64,000 nucleotides of DNA from Luteolibacter luteus (GTDB lineage: Bacteria > Verrucomicrobiota > Verrucomicrobiia > Verrucomicrobiales > Akkermansiaceae), in NCBI RefSeq assembly GCF_012913485.1, contig NZ_CP051774.1, positions 620,001 to 684,000 on the forward strand, written 5' to 3'. The translations under genes were made by a program, and so were the position numbers. The stretch's first letter is position 1. Each line of letters opens with the position of its first letter. Shown piece after piece: positions 63,785-64,000 of the stretch. Under the pieces are notes generated by a model that saw only the letters and a program-made list of their open reading frames with translations, ran no database searches and was not told where the DNA came from.

Positions 63785-64000
63785 TCACTTCAGCGGGCTC
63801 GCCGACACACCTTCGGTGGTCATCGTCACCGGCTTGATCAGGCCTTTCTCGTCGAACTCCAGCTTCTCGATACAGGTTTCGCGATGGTTGCCATCCGTTT
63901 CAGTCAGCGGGCGGCGGTGGTAAACGATATACCAGCTGTCATCCTTCTTGTTGTGGATCACGGAATGGTGGCCCGCCCCTCGCGCGACCTTATCATCCTG
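63785..64000 (-). CDS. C-terminus of a GH43-like glycoside hydrolase (partial)
   Basis: The last 71 codons of a gene entering from the right edge. The visible end has GAGHHSVIHNKKDDSWYIVY followed by HRRPLTETDGNHRETC, the closing strand of the GH43 five-bladed propeller (G-x-G-H-H-S and Y-I-V-Y-H-R). The final residues are EGVSASPLK. By family it would cleave arabino- or xylo-type linkages. It is a second GH43-type gene, besides the one at 23924-25033. Length, signal peptide and catalytic residues lie outside the window. Confidence 0.75.
   Translation of the reverse strand, partial: QDDKVARGAGHHSVIHNKKDDSWYIVYHRRPLTETDGNHRETCIEKLEFDEKGLIKPVTMTTEGVSASPLK

Overview
The window is a 64 kb piece of a GC-rich bacterial chromosome, most likely Verrucomicrobiota (Luteolibacter/Haloferula-like). 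I infer this from several small secreted proteins ending in a PEP-CTERM tail (V-P-E-P-S, a hydrophobic stretch, then R-R-R), weak Shine-Dalgarno sites, some GTG starts, and secreted GH43 and DUF1080 proteins. No rRNA, tRNA, CRISPR array, insertion sequence or integrase was recognised. Taxonomy is inference, since no marker gene is present.

Layout. 1-1490 (-): a secreted RCC1-repeat protein running off the left edge. 2029-5217 (+): an RND efflux permease without partner genes. 5553-10944: a halogenase-like flavoprotein, a small membrane-protein gene split by an in-frame TAG, and a divergent MMPL exporter/LolA-like pair; flavoprotein, exporter and LolA resemble accessory parts of aryl-polyene loci. 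11120-13994: two tandem PilT-type ATPases and a membrane-anchored protein. 14048-17146: sugar isomerase-like protein, PEP-CTERM protein, PQQ-type sugar dehydrogenase. 17446-20630: acetolactate synthase subunits (ilvB, ilvN) separated by an unknown membrane protein. 21175-28169: PEP-CTERM protein, YkgJ-type protein, amidase, DUF1080, GH43, a large unknown secreted protein and a small membrane protein. 34879 down to 28292 (-): a tightly overlapping operon RDD, SpoIIM, DUF4129, DUF4350, MoxR, DUF58. 35035-38655: DUF892 protein, MFS transporter, small unknown proteins, metallo-beta-lactamase-fold hydrolase. 45860 down to 38707 (-): exopolysaccharide export locus (outer-membrane barrel, Wza-like, Wzc-like, initiating glycosylphosphotransferase, Wzx-like flippase).

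The main attraction is at 46115-60925 (+): three head-to-tail genes encoding a hybrid NRPS/PKS line: A-PCP; KS-AT-ACP-aminotransferase-C-A(N-methyltransferase)-PCP; C-A-PCP-thioesterase. Reading the specificity residues by hand suggests an unassigned starter amino acid, one malonate unit whose beta-keto group is aminated, N-methylglycine (sarcosine), and valine, released by the thioesterase. It is transcribed divergently from the exopolysaccharide locus. No phosphopantetheinyl transferase, MbtH protein, dedicated exporter or regulator is visible beside it.

60926-64000: a second PEP-CTERM protein paralogous to the one at 15063, a Tat-exported SGNH-like hydrolase, a third-type PEP-CTERM protein behind a good sigma70-like promoter, and the C-terminus of a minus-strand GH43-like gene followed by a strong terminator.
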